From Porodaedalea pini (taxonomy: Eukaryota > Basidiomycota > Agaricomycetes > Hymenochaetales > Hymenochaetaceae), in NCBI GenBank assembly GCA_002794775.1, contig NBAY01000019.1, positions 1-64,000 of the forward strand: 64,000 nucleotides of DNA, given 5' to 3'. The translations under genes and the position numbers were made by a program. The notes beneath the pieces were generated by a model that had not been told where the DNA came from, did not search any database, and worked only from the letters and a program-made list of their open reading frames with translations. Below are positions 1 through 11,785 of the stretch, piece by piece (position 1 is the stretch's first letter; each line of letters starts with the position of its first letter).

Positions 1-537
1 ATGGTAATAGATATACTGTGGACTGTGACGAGCTTGCAGACATATAATTCGCATCGTATCCTCTTTTTTTTTCCCCCCTTTCGTATATAGACTAGCATAC
101 ATAGCCCACGGACGAGTCGCATTGTAATTTATCTGCGTAAGATTAATGGCACATACACGTAGCCGTAATATATTTCGTATGCGAGGCGGGACGAACGTAC
201 AGGATTCATTATTACATTTTTTTTCGATCATTAGTAGAGTATCACGAAGTAAAAGGTCGTGAAGCAACATGAAGCACAGGGCAGAAAGCATAAAACGTTC
301 GTACTGTGAAACGGAACTCGAAAGCCATAAGCTATACGCGCTCATTGAAATGGGGGAAAAACAAAGGAATAGACCAGTAAAGCACATAACGACTGAAACA
401 GGGCGGCTGGAGTAGAAATGCACGCTCGGCTCGGAGCACTTTCTGTGGTTCAAATTAGGCGGGCGACAGCTTGCGTTCCCTACAAAAGTATATTCCCGTC
501 AGTAAAAACAGAACCGAAACTTTGCGAGGCCTCGGAC
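1..537. other. Intergenic, 3' flank of SLATT gene
   Basis: No open frame, repeat or RNA gene could be supported here. It lies downstream of the minus-strand SLATT-domain gene and presumably holds its 3' untranslated region. Confidence 0.5.
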
Positions 538-2489
538 TCACCCGTCTCCATTCCCCAAAAGATGCTCCAGCTCGTTCCTCAGCCTCCGGATCCGCTCATC
601 CAGCTCCCTCGCTCTCACCCCTCCATCCCATTCCCGCCCTTTCTCTCCCTGTCCCTCATTCCCATTTGTATTTGCATTTCCATCCCGATCACCGCCCGCA
701 CGTCCCGGAAACGCCTCGAACCCAGTCTCCTCCCCGCAGTCCTCTCTAAAGGCGTCGCACGCGCGCTGGAACCTCTGCAGGTCCTTCACGCGCGTGATGC
801 TGAGCTCGGGCTCGCTGGACCCGCGTGCGCGCGCGAGGTAGGAGGCGACGACTGTGCCGCCGCCGCCCAGGACGGAGGTCATTACTTGGGTCTGCGCAGT
901 TATAGTTATGGTTACAGTTGATATATGGTATGTGGCGAGGAGTTTGGGCAAAGGGGCTGATGGGAAGAACAGGGAGAAAGCAGGGGAGGTGCAGAAAGGA
1001 GAGAGAAGGAGAGAAGGACAGGACGTACACGTCGACCAGATGTAACCGCCGAGAGTGCGGTGATGAGAGCGCTAAGGAAGACTTGCAGCCCGATTGCGAT
1101 GTTCAGCGCGTATCCCGACATCTTTGCTATATAACGGAGTCCTAGTGAGTTCGAAAGCTTTCACACATTCTGACTGGCCGAATAAAAAAAGATAGAATAA
1201 AAACGATGCAGAACGAATAAGGAGACAAGGCAGGGAAAAGAGAAGGAAGAGAGAGAGGACAGGCGTACGATATACGTACCTTTCCGTTTGTATTTTTCTG
1301 TCTCATCCTTCACAGTCTTCATCGTCGACTCAAGGCGCTCGTTAACGGTGCGTGGCAGGCGCTGTAAAGTCGCATGATTAGCATTTAAAAAGATAAGAAT
1401 AAAGACTCGACTTCAAGGAACCTCCCTTTACCCCCCAAGTCAGGAATTGAACACGCATACGCACCGGGATGCCGATCTCGCTCTCCACGTCCATGTATGC
1501 GCCATATGCACCACGACGCCCCTTATCGTTCATACTCATGCCCATCATTCCTCCTCGGCCTCCTCCACCGGCTCCGGCTCCCATGCCCATCATCCGCTCC
1601 CGTTCCCTTCCCTCTCGACCATCATATCCGTACGCGCTAGGCATCGTCATCGACGTGCGCATCCCACCGTCCCGGTACCGCAAGTCCCGATCCCGATCCC
1701 GATCACCGCCATCATGATAGCGTCCGCCTCCGAACCCGGGAAGGTCAACCTGAAGCACACGCCCCGAAGGACTCATCGGCGGGCCCACCGCATCGGATTC
1801 AAACAACACTCGGTCCTTCTCCATGGAGCTTGCTGTCGCGTACGATGCGCGTTGGGCTCCGTTCCCGTTCCCGTTCCCGCCTCCGTTTCCATTCCCTGTG
1901 CTAGCAGTAATGGTGCGCGTGCTGGGGATACGCGGGGCAGAAAGAGGCCGCCTCGGGACGCCCGCTCCTGTATTAGAACGCATGAGCGCAAGTGCGGGGT
2001 GTGCGGGATGCGGGGGGAGGGTTGGAGGCGGCAATCCGGGCTGAGGGACATTGATATTTTGGTTGTAACCACCACTGGACGGAACATCGCCACCGGGGTT
2101 GAGCTGCAGCATTATGGGCTGCGTGTCCGTTGGCAGCGCGTGCGGGGTGGTAGGCCCAAGCCGAGGCTGTTTCTGTTTCTGTTTCCGTTTCCGTTTCCGT
2201 GGCCACTTGCGGAATGGATGGTGCTAGGCCCGGAATCGGTACGCGCAGCGGGAGGTCTGGAAGCCGGTGTTGGCGTTGATGAGTCTGAATCGTGTGGAGC
2301 AGGGGCGGGTGCGGAAGGGGGGAGCAGAGGCTGGTGGCCCTCCGCGTCACGATTCGAGTTCGAGTTTGCTGGAGACGGAGACGACCCGGATCCAGACCCC
2401 GTCGAGGCAGAATGCGGTTCAGAGTCACTGGGCACGTCTTGCCCGTGCTCGGGCTCGTGATCGCGACTCGGATGAGAACTCGGAAGCAT
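538..2489 (-). CDS. SLATT-domain membrane protein (fungal SLATT family), multi-exon
   Basis: Likely a two-transmembrane protein of the fungal SLATT family (SMODS and SLOG-associating 2TM effector domain), whose biochemical role in fungi is unknown. The C-terminal exons splice cleanly: a Pro/Gly-rich exon ends near 1468 (ESEIGIP), a second exon gives RLPRTVNERLES, and a third (5' end at 1141) encodes the hydrophobic stretch ALNIAIGLQVFLSALITAL. The last exon (538-891) starts TQVMTSVLGG and contains VASYLARARGSSEPELSITR, the hallmark region of the family, then a charged C-terminal helix. The long N-terminal part (about 1470-2489) is low-complexity, rich in Pro, Gly and Asn, with RDRDRD and GNGNGN runs. 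Between 2112 and 2250 the reading frame changes and no clean GT-AG intron explains it, so the 5' exon structure and start are uncertain. The proposed start at 2489 (MLPSSHPSRD) is only the first plausible Met. Confidence 0.75.
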
Positions 2490-3100
2490 GTTTTTGCGAC
2501 TTGTAGAAGAGTAAGAGCAAGGGAACCCGAGGCGCGAGATCTAATCAAGTGGAGAAGACAGAGCCTGAAGGCCGTCGACGTTGAGGAGCTCTCTATTTGA
2601 CCCGCAAGAAAGGGAATATGTGTTTGAGGCAGAGACGAGGACGCGTCAAGTCCAATATATGTTCGAGGAAGAACACGCATATGCGCAGAATCTCTGGCTC
2701 TCCGCACCTTCCCTCCAAGCCATCGCATAAAACTCAGTCCGAGATGCCATCGGAAACGAAAGAACCATCCAGATTCATATTAATATTGACAGCACAGCAT
2801 AACCATGTATGAGCGCGAGGGCGAGACGAGAAGTAGCCTGGAGCCATCTTCGATCTTGGAGCGCAAGTCAACTTGAACGCCCATGAGATCCACTTCTAGC
2901 AATCACCACCACTTTTTCCTGGAAGCTGGTGATACAGCTATTTTTGCATACTGCTATTGTTAGACGTGTTTCTAAGAGTTGAGGTATACACCTACCCTCA
3001 AGCTTTGCGGCAGTTCAGGCTGTACTTCCAGCAAGGTGAATCTGAACAGACAGAGCAGGAGATTAATATTCATATACAAAAATGTATATGAATTGCTTAG
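2490..3100. other. Intergenic, no supported gene
   Basis: Upstream region of the SLATT gene. Short open frames exist on both strands but none shows a recognisable domain or splice pattern. Confidence 0.4.
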
Positions 3101-3109
3101 GCCCAAATA

Positions 3110-3700
3110 TTACTTAATTCAATTGGTAAATGTCGAAAGTGTCACCACAAGCGCCCACAAAACATGCGGCCTGGATCTTCGATCTTCGATCGTCGACGGC
3201 ATTATCACCTCCCTGCCTCCGTCCTCGCCACCGGTACCTTTGCAAATCACGACGTCGGAGCGATCGTCGCGCCACTTGCGATATTATTGTACTTTGATAT
3301 TGGGTGACCGGAGAGTGTTGAAGCGGAGTGGAGTTGGATACTTTACCGTGGTTCAAAGAGCGGAGACGCTTGAACCGCGTGATCAGCGTCCAAAGTGCCA
3401 AAACGCCACAGGCAACCGAGAAGAACGAGATTTGTGCCGTGTCCCGGTGGATCACAAACATACATACAAACGAACCTTACTCGACGCAGATGTGTGTCAA
3501 GTTTGGCACTAATGATGATGCGCCCATAGGATCCACCGACGTAAGGCACGACCAGCCAAAGAACAACGCATTCCCGTTCTCCTGTTGCTCGACCATGCGC
3601 TCCCGAGCACTCGAGTTGCGCATGAACGCAGAGAACGTTGAATTCTAGAGAGCTTAAGCTTGCCACCTGTACCAGTGGGCCCGGTCAGAATTTCGAAGCC
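3110..3700 (-). pseudogene. Possible membrane-protein remnant, unrecognised
   Basis: On the minus strand two adjacent protein-like stretches can be read in the same frame. One contains RERMVEQQENGNALFFGW and ends near VPNLTHICVE just before a consensus donor (gtaagg). The other contains a hydrophobic segment, FFSVACGVLALWTLITRF, followed by a basic patch. The look is that of a small integral membrane protein, but stops interrupt it, no start is clear and no family is recognised. It could be a decayed gene or chance coding-like sequence. Confidence 0.25.
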
Positions 3701-4210
3701 CTGGGCCGAACCCACCGCCACCGTCCCCGCAGACACTGAGACAGGCCCGCGATAACTTGAAAATCTCCGGTAGTTTCCGAAGGAACTTTGTCGTTCAGAT
3801 ACTAGTACTTCATGGTATGAGAGATGAAAAAGGTTATACAGGTAGTTCAACTAGCCGATGTGTGATGACGTCGAACGCAGCCTCGTGGTGGAAAGGAAGA
3901 TAAACTCGGATCCACGAGACCGGGCCCCACCACGTCCCTCGCGTCTCGGTTGCTAATATTGGAACTCCGATGATCGACCTCGATCTTTGTCATGGTATCG
4001 TCTTATTGGTCACACAATATAATTCATTATCATTACTATATCATATCCAACGTACACACGATTCTATCTCAAAACAAATTTCCGCGAGTCGGCGTACGTG
4101 GTAATGAGTAGTGTCAAAGGCCCCGCACAAAAATAATGCTACATTGGCTATACCGCGACATTCTGCCCCCCCCCCCTCCCCTCCCCTCCGCTTTCTCCAC
4201 ACTAGTAGTT
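3700..4210. other. Intergenic, no supported gene
   Basis: AT-rich towards its end, with a poly-C/T tract near 4167-4190. Nothing further is supported. Confidence 0.4.
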
Positions 4211-4638
4211 GCTCCAGTTATAAAATATCGGAGGTGATAGTGCCGCAGATCATCATGCATGATGTGGTGTGTGGTTGTAATATCTTGTATCATGACGGTG
4301 TCATTATTCCGTTTGACTGCTGGAGTAATGGAATATACAGTGTAGTTATAATCCTCATTATCATTGTATTATAAAATACTCTTGCTCATCATTGTAAAAC
4401 AGAAATCTCTTACATTATAAATTATAACACCCCATCCTATTCAAGGACACTGAAGTCAGTATTGAGCAATAGTTTTTACCCCCTCTGAAGTCACGGACCT
4501 CAGAACCGAGTGCTTTGTGTCCAATTATAATGGCTACATCATTTTATAATCATTATATAATACAGAACATTAAAATTACACGCCACATCGTGCATGATGC
4601 TTTGTCGTCCTACCCCCTCATTATTTTATAACTGGAGC
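4211..4638. mobile_element. MITE-like inverted-repeat element, 428 bp
   Basis: The ends are inverted copies: GCTCCAGTTATAAAAT at 4211-4226 and, reverse-complemented, ATTTTATAACTGGAGC at 4623-4638. Similarity continues inwards in diverged form: CATCATGCATGATGTGG near 4252 pairs with CATCATGCACGATGTGG read from the minus strand near 4600. The interior is AT-rich with no coding capacity. A target-site duplication is not clear. The structure fits an old, non-autonomous DNA transposon; superfamily unassigned. Confidence 0.6.
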
Positions 4639-5164
4639 CAACCACGGCTCCACTTCTCCAACTGGAATCCTGATTCTGTCAGCGGCCTCCGAGCTACGAT
4701 AAGTTACGACTGCAGCCGCATCTGCTTCGAACATGAATACGTTGTGCTTTGTTACCGGAATGACAGTATCAGATGACGAAAAGACACCGAAGACATTCAT
4801 ATCTGATTTCAAGAAGGCAAGAAAACCGCTTATCCGAAGGCAACGTATGAAAAGAAGAGAAAATCTCAAGCAGTTTCTCCGGAGTCCAGTAGATGAACAG
4901 ACCCTTAGCCTGAGACGTTTTTCGTCGTGATCAAACGGAAATGGAACCGGACGAGGCTGGTAATTGGAAGAATCTGATAGCTAGTTATATACATTCTGGA
5001 AACACTGATACTCTCGGAGAAGAAACCGTAGTACAAAATCGAAAGGTAAGAAATCCCACTTTAACCCTCTCGGATATCCCAAACTCCCAGCCATACGAAG
5101 AGCACAGTACACTCAAACCAAAGGGAGCTTAAACGTTTTCGACCCTCGAGCTGCGTCTCTGCCT
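4639..5164. other. Intergenic, short uninterpretable open frames
   Basis: Plus-strand frames at 4733-4930 (basic, KKARKPLIRRQRMKRRENLK) and 4941-5132 have protein-like composition, and a consensus donor (gtaaga) lies near 5045. No family is recognised and no complete gene can be built. It lies 3' of the AA9 gene. Confidence 0.3.
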
Positions 5165-6899
5165 CTAAGACAGGCATTGCGAGTAGTAGTCGTTGACGAC
5201 TGTGCACGTGAACGGAGCGACACTGCGAGAAAAAAAAAGGTGAAAAAATATGAGCAAGGAGAACGAAGAAACGAGTTGTGATTGATTGTCCGGCTGAGCT
5301 CGAAGAAAACGCACCAAGTCGTGGCTCCGGTGAACCCGATCCCGCCGCACTGCGCGTACTCAGCGGCGCCCGCGCCCGACGCGGCAGTCGCAGTCGGAGC
5401 TGCGGATGACGTGGGCTATTTTTTATTTATTTTTTATTTAGTATACACAATCGGCGTGAATCGATTTTTTTTTAAAGTCAGTATACTGCAAAAAAAAAAA
5501 AGAGATGAGAGCAAGAAGTGGTACGTACGGCGATGACAGAGGTGCTCGGAACGGGGGCAGACGAGGACGGCACGGGAGCGGGCGCGGGCGCGGATCCGCT
5601 GCTTGTGCTGCCGTACAGGGGCGGTCCGGGGATGATGTATGTCGTCTCCGTCTGCGCGGCGTTGCTGTAGATGTCGATGTTCACTGAAGGCGGAATGAAT
5701 TTTAGTACGAGTATTATAAATGGATATGAAGTGAGGTGAGGTTGTAGTGTGTGTGGTTGGCACTCACAGCCCGGGTCGTCGTTGCTGTACGCGCCTGGAA
5801 ATGTAACCTAATAGGGGTTGAGGTCGAGAGTGTGAGTCAGATGAATAATTGACAGAGGAGAGTCGGAGACGAACGAGTTCAGCAGCCGTGGGGGCCAAGC
5901 TTCCACCGTTCGTGATTTGGATCTGAGCACATCTGGATTGTTCATGTTTTTGTGAGCTGTCTCGCTTGGAATGCCACCAGGAAAAAAAAATTCGTACTCG
6001 GGGTAGAATTGCTAGAAAAAAAATCAGGTCAAGGATCAGAAATCTCTCATAGTTCAAGAACGAAAGTGCGGACGTACGGCGGGCATCGAGTGCAGCGCGA
6101 TGGTCTCGAAGCGGATGAGGTAGTTTCCGGAGGGGACAGTAGAGGGAATCGTCGTCGTCCACGAGCTGTTCTGGGCAATCATCTGGCCGTCACCCCAGTA
6201 CCCGTCGTAGACCGTGCCCGAAAGAAGGCCGGCCTCGTCGATCTTGAACTATTGATATAGTCGTATACGCACATCAGAAAAAACAAAATGGATATGTGAG
6301 TCGTGATAGCGAACGTACCCAGGAGAGCGAGCTGGCGTCCACACCCGTGCAGGTCGAGCCTGGGCATTGTGCAAGGTAGGTGAGCATCGGACCGTACGCA
6401 TGGGGCCAGACTATAGAGCAAAAAAAAACTTTGTTAGGCCGGCTCGCCAAATGTGATGCAACATCGACTGGTGCCAACCTTGGTTCCAGTATGCAGTGAT
6501 GGCAGTGCCTGCGGAGGCAGTCGCAGTAAGCTGCAGAGCTCCGGAACTACCATCATCGTTGCACGCAAGGGTCGGGTCCGTAGCGTTGGTGATCGGGTTG
6601 CTTTTAATTGAGAATGTAAGGAAGTCCAGCGTTGAGCGAGTAGAAAATGGGAAAGGTCCAATCAGACTCACTAGGAGCTCCAGGGGCGCTGGATAGTCGT
6701 CTGGCCGGTAGGGCTTGCGGTAGATGATTCTTGTAAACATGGCTATACGTGTGGAATATACAGATTATTGAGAGACGTACGTGTCGTACGGCGCCCAGCC
6801 AAAGTACCAATCACCGTCCCACGAGTACTCCAACACACCACCGTGTGCTGCAACCTGAGTCACAGAGATCGCCGAGAGGATAGCAAGAGCAGAGAACAT
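5165..6899 (-). CDS. AA9 lytic polysaccharide monooxygenase with C-terminal CBM1, 11 exons
   Basis: A secreted copper enzyme that oxidatively cleaves cellulose or related glucans. The signal peptide ends VTQVAA, so the mature chain begins with the obligatory N-terminal His (HGGVLEYSWDG). Splicing gives exons (high to low coordinate) 6899-6781, 6713-6672, 6600-6479, 6410-6319, 6248-6078, 6011-5998, 5932-5875, 5807-5768, 5683-5529, 5415-5315 and 5222-5165, 972 nt in total and 323 residues. Active-site elements are visible: His1, a second His in WPHAYGPML, and the ALHSMPA plus QFYPEC motifs with the axial Tyr. A Pro/Ser/Ala-rich linker leads to a fungal cellulose-binding module (YAQCGGIGFTGATTC...YYSQCLS) with its four Cys. 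The 14-nt exon 6 encodes exactly the QFYPE motif. The donor after exon 7 (gttcgt) is weak. The gene appears intact. It is divergently placed from the first MFS transporter. Confidence 0.93.
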
Positions 6900-6956
6900 A
6901 TTCACTTCCTTCGCTGCAGTAGAGGGGCCTGCTGGTCGAAAGTCCACAGATACGCG

Positions 6957-6966
6957 GTTTATATAC
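6957..6966 (-). promoter_or_regulatory. Probable TATA box of the AA9 gene
   Basis: On the minus strand the bases read GTATATAAAC, about 58 bp upstream of the AA9 start codon, a usual distance for a fungal TATA element with a short leader. Confidence 0.5.
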
Positions 6967-6969
6967 ACC

Positions 6970-9105
6970 CATAGCAAGATATAATTTGAGTAGAGAAATT
7001 TACACATGCGGTGCCAAGCCAGTAGTAGCCAGCGGGTAGAGGAACGGCAAACGGCATGATAGTTCAGCTTTGAGACAGGAATAGCGGACGCCGACAGGAA
7101 TGCGGGGAGACATATTTGTTCGTCGTATGACCATGCCGTTCTACCGCTAATTCAAGGCGGGGGCGGTAACGTAGGCGTCGGATAAAATTCCACTGTTTGT
7201 GCGAGGAAATCTCGGATCCGAGAAACCTCAAGATGCTATTCAGCACTGCAAAGAGACGTAGAGAGTGAGCGTTAGAATGTTGACCCGTGATTTATACGAA
7301 TGTCCGAACGTTCTCAGCATAGATTCCATCTGGACAGTGCAAATTTTTGGAGGTGCTGAAAGCCGCATTTCTGACGGCCCGAAAGTAAATAGCTGCATCA
7401 TATAAAGCGTACCAGTTCTTGAAGCGTCCCAATGCCAGTCTTGCCGTGTTGCAGTATTTGAGCTTAATATCTGACGTCCATTGAGCTCAAACCAACCTCA
7501 ATAGTATAGATAGAATGAGAAACATGAGCGGCCAGCGCGTCGTCTTCGGTTTGTCGGGAGTAACATCGGGGGTCAGGAAGAGGCTGAACTTCGGCAACAG
7601 TCTCGGCTCAGATCATCCGCGACGCGTATCTTGATCACGTGATGTGTGTTCCTCTACGCGTCGGTAAAGCTTTCGGCTCACAGCCTCACCGTGCTAACAC
7701 TAAGACTTCGTCTATTCATCACGCCTCTTGTCGACCTCCATAAAGCCACTTTTGATCGATCTTGGAAAGCCTCTGTCCCGTAATAATCTCCCCACGAGCA
7801 CAAAGTCTTGGCGCACGCCCTCGAGCTCTGGTTTCACAACTTATCGGATTCTATCAAGTTCTAAGATACTTAAGACACTTCGAGCCATCCGAGAATAATC
7901 CACTGTGAAATGAGGTTTTTGCGCAGCGCGTTTCGTTGCCGAAACCTAAGCGTTATCTATCCGTCGTGCTCTCCGTAAACCTCTCAGATTTATAAAATCA
8001 GCCACGGAAGCCCTCTGTCCCGTCAGAATACACCCCCAAAACATTTCTCTTGTCATGAAGGCTTCAGATTTGACTCACATCCATGTCGATTTTCAAGTTT
8101 AGCTCGTTCGAGTTGCATTCAACATCAGACGCAGATTCGCATGTATCACCAGCAATTGTTTACTATGACACTCTCGCGGAAACCCTGCGCTCGCTGAAGA
8201 TATTTTCCTTATCGCCCATGGGTCTTGCGCCTGTCTTGGCAACTTTATGTCCGTAATCGATACCTGTGCGCTGATGCAAAGTTTACTGCTCTCATCACCT
8301 GGTGTGCTCAGCCGTATTTTGCGACTCTTCGTACTCTAACAGAAAGAAATAAAGGGATTGACACAATGACAGCTCCAGCAGCAACTCGAGACGTCACATT
8401 CTATTTATGTTCGTGCTCTACAATTGTCTATGACTCAGCGTTCCAGGCGGAGACGCGGCAACCTTACCGAAGTGCGAGCTCGCGGAGGGCTTGAATCTAG
8501 AGGCCTAGGAACTGAACGAAGTCGGTTCGAAGACACCCTCGGACTCGGAGGAAACAGCCGCTAACACGATGATCGCACATGGGAACGTTCTGGGTAGATA
8601 GTGAATACGATTCGAGAGAGTTCAAAGGTACGCATATCGGTAGTCCCCTTCTCCTTCTGCTAGTCCTTTTAGTTAACATTCTTCAACATTGTACGAGGAG
8701 ATTCTCCCTTCTCGATCGGATGGCCTTTCTTGTCCAGCTCTAACTGGGAGCAAGGCCGTGAAACACGGGGAAGCTCCTCATGTGATATCGAGAAGCGTGT
8801 ACAAGCAGTTTGTCTGATGATTTTAGATATTGAATGGTCTTACACATTTCCTTTCAGCGCACGCGTTTGTCAAAGGCATTCCGACTTCAAGCTCAAGCAC
8901 CTCCGCATTGGAAGAATGTTGGAGAAGCCTTTGATTCCAGATGTCTGGCCGGTTGTGAGGTCAAGTACTTCTGCACGATGTAACGGCGTTCAGGACATCC
9001 TTTGATGCTTCTCCGCAAACCTTGCGGCGGTAGCATGCTCCATTTTCCACTGCTTATCTGTGCAAGAACGATTGTATGTCTCCTGTTTCCGTCCTTCCTG
9101 CCGCC
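6970..9105. other. Intergenic between AA9 and MFS copy 1, with duplicated blocks
   Basis: No gene supported. Two blocks recur elsewhere in the window. About 7915-8240 resembles 19665-20010 (shared CTATCCG-CGTGCTCT and AAGATATTTTCCTT-like stretches), upstream of MFS copy 2. About 8290-9105 resembles 25590-26416, upstream of MFS copy 3 (shared CATTTATGTTCGTGCT and GTGCGAGCTCGCGGA). These are the promoter-side parts of the transporter duplications. Confidence 0.6.
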
Positions 9106-11785
9106 ATGGATGCACGACTCGAGCCTGACAAGTCTGTTACGAAGCAGACCATTCATGAAGTCTATGGCATCCCGGACGATCCTTGCAAGTCGCACCCGTC
9201 CGATGAGAAAGTCGATGAACCCTCTGGTGCGGCTGACTTCATATCCTCGAAAGAGCGTGCTACCGCAGAGAGACGTCTCTTGCGCAAGTTGGACATGCGA
9301 TTTATGCCTAGCATCGTTCTTATTTATATCATGAACCAGATTGATGTAGGTCTGTCATTTAATTTGAGCTCTCAGATGCTCATTCGCGTGTAGAGAAATG
9401 CTGTCACGACGGCACGACTGAAGGGCATTGAGCAGGACCTAGGCCTGTCAGGTATGACTCCTGACATGCTGTTAATGCAGGTTACTGAATGGCGAACGTG
9501 GGTTCAGATATACAGTACGATACTGTCGTCGCCATTCTGTTCGCGTCGTATTGCACTGTTCAGATTCCGTCCAACGTGGTGAGTGGATACATTCGCCATG
9601 CAGAAGACCGATCTGATCGTTTGACTGAACAGATCTTGAATCAATTTGCAAGGTGCGCCGGCGAAACGAAGGCGTTAAGCTAGATGAATGGTGTTCTCAT
9701 TACCCACATCCCCTATACTGCAGACCGTCGCTGTATATTGGACTATGCGTCATGGCATGGGGCCTAACGAGCGCAATGACAGGAGTGAGATTCTCATATA
9801 TAACCAGCTTCCAAGAGTCGAACTCTGTGTGCCTTGGATTGACAAATTGAACAGATCACGCACAATTATGCTGGAATTCTCGCTTGCCGGATATTCATTG
9901 GCTTTCCGGAAGTGTGTACGTATCATTAGGAACGACAAACTGCTAAAGTCACGGTTGTCTGTTCTTTGGCAGGCTACGTATTATCCAGGCACGGTGTTTC
10001 TTCTTTCGCGATGGTATACCCGGAAGGTGCGTGGCACGACCTACTATAAACGAACTTTCTGTCGAATGCTGAGTTGTCTATGTAATTGTAGGAGCTGGCC
10101 TTCCGCACCTCTATTTTGTTCTCAGGCATGATGTGCTCGAATGCATTTGGGAGTGTGAGTGACTAGTTGGGCTCATTTGGTGCCAGCGTGTTCTTATGGC
10201 GGAGGTCGTTATTCTAGCTGATGGCGGCCGGGATTCTTTCGAATATGGAAGGGAAGCGGGGAATCAGAGGCTGGAGATGGTAGGCGTGCCGTACTCTTTA
10301 CGTTTTCGTTGAGGTACTTACTGTTGATGAAGGTTATTCTTCATTGAGGCACCTTCTTCACGCCCTTCTGATATTTTGTGGAGTGACGTGTTGTTCTTTC
10401 TAGGGTGCAATTACTGTTATTATCGGAGTTTTGTCGCTGTGAGTATCCTGAAGTAACGACTTGCAGTCATTTACCTAGATCCACAGGTGGACTCTTCCGG
10501 ATCTTGTGAGTGCTTTCTCCTCTAATAAATTTGACTTGTCCTAATAATAACTTAAAAGCCGGGAAACACGCGTTGGATAACACCCGCTGAACGGCGATTG
10601 GCTCAGGCACGTGTCTCCGAAGATGCAGGTGAAGCAGATGAGGACGTTGCTCAAGATTCGTGAGTGACGATAATATTTCATTATAATGTTGTTATGCTAG
10701 TCTCACGTTGCTGCACGATTCCTGTAGAACGTGGACAGGCTTGAAGATGGCGATAACGGACGTCAAAGTTCTTATTTTCTCCGTTATGGAGCTGAGTCTG
10801 CTCCTGGGGCTTTCATCTTCTGTTTTCTTCCCAACGTGAGTGTGCGATTCAATATATTATAAGACGGAAAGTTACAATAACGGTGCTTGCAGCTTGGCGT
10901 CAACGCTTGGGTATAGCACTACGGTCACATTGCTTCTGGTTGCGTACGTTAAGTCTATTCATTTCGCTCACAGCATTGATCCCTCACCTCTTGACTAGGC
11001 CTCCGTGGATCTGGGCTACCATTGTTTGTTGGCTTAATGCGTTCCACGCTGGTACGCGTCCTGGATGCGGGTTCGCTAGTTTTATCTGAACCTTTCACAG
11101 ATAGAAGTGGAGAGCGTTTCTTCCATACCTGCAACACATGGTGGGGCGTGATTGTGGGCTACATCATTGCCATCTCCACGTTTTCTATCGGTGGGCGTTA
11201 CTTTGCCTTATTCCTCATGGCGAGTGGCCACGCAGGTAAGTTGATATATTAGTATTGGCACTAGAATGCCCTCGATTGTTATGAACAATTTTGCGCCAGG
11301 CTATGCTGTCACCCTTGTATGGGTTTCAAATACTATTCCGCGGCCTCCTGCAAAACGCGCTGCCGCTATCGGTGTCGTCAACGGAATCGGTAGCATAGGA
11401 AATCTGTACGTAGAGATCACGAATGTCTGTGGACGTAACGGAGGACTGAATATTATCCAAGGATCGGCTCATACGTTTGGAAGGCAGAATGGGGCCCTCA
11501 GTACCATCAATCGATGGAAATATGCATCGCAGCACTTGTGCTAAGCTCATTCCTCGCATTTGGTGAGCTCGTTTGAAGCTTATGGTAAAGCTGTTATAGC
11601 TAAGGAAATGGGTTCGTTCAGTAATGCGTTGCATGGTGAAACGCATGAACAAGAAGCTCGACGAAGATGAACTTGGGGCACTCAAAGACGCGAATCGCGA
11701 GCGTGTCGAAAACGCCGGTCGGTTGGAAGGAATCACGCTGGAAGAAGCGATGGAAAGAAAGAAAGGATTTAGGTACCTTTATTGA
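9106..11785 (+). CDS. MFS transporter, Dal5/allantoate permease-like, copy 1
   Basis: A major facilitator superfamily protein of the fungal Dal5-type anion:cation symporter group, which imports small organic acids, ureides or vitamins at the plasma membrane; the substrate cannot be told from sequence. The start ATGGATGCACG has a good context (GCCGCC before it) and matches the paralogues. After a soluble N-terminus comes RKLDMRFMPSIVLIYIMN (first membrane helix), then AVTTARLKGIEQDLGLS. Splicing 19 introns gives continuous sequence with PSLYIGLCVMAWGLTSAMTG, HNYAGILACR, YYPGTVFLLSRWYTRK, IRGWRWLFFIEG, FSIGGRYFALFLMASGHAG, VSNTIPRPPAKRAA and a final cytosolic EAMERKKGFRYLY. Intron 10 uses a GC donor at 10349-10350 where both paralogues have GT. 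Apart from that it looks intact. It is closest to copy 3, with which it also shares its upstream 0.8 kb. Confidence 0.88.

Noticed and set aside
1447..2460. 337-codon plus-strand frame rich in His and Arg
   Set aside because: It is the antisense shadow of the low-complexity exon of the SLATT gene and has no family resemblance.
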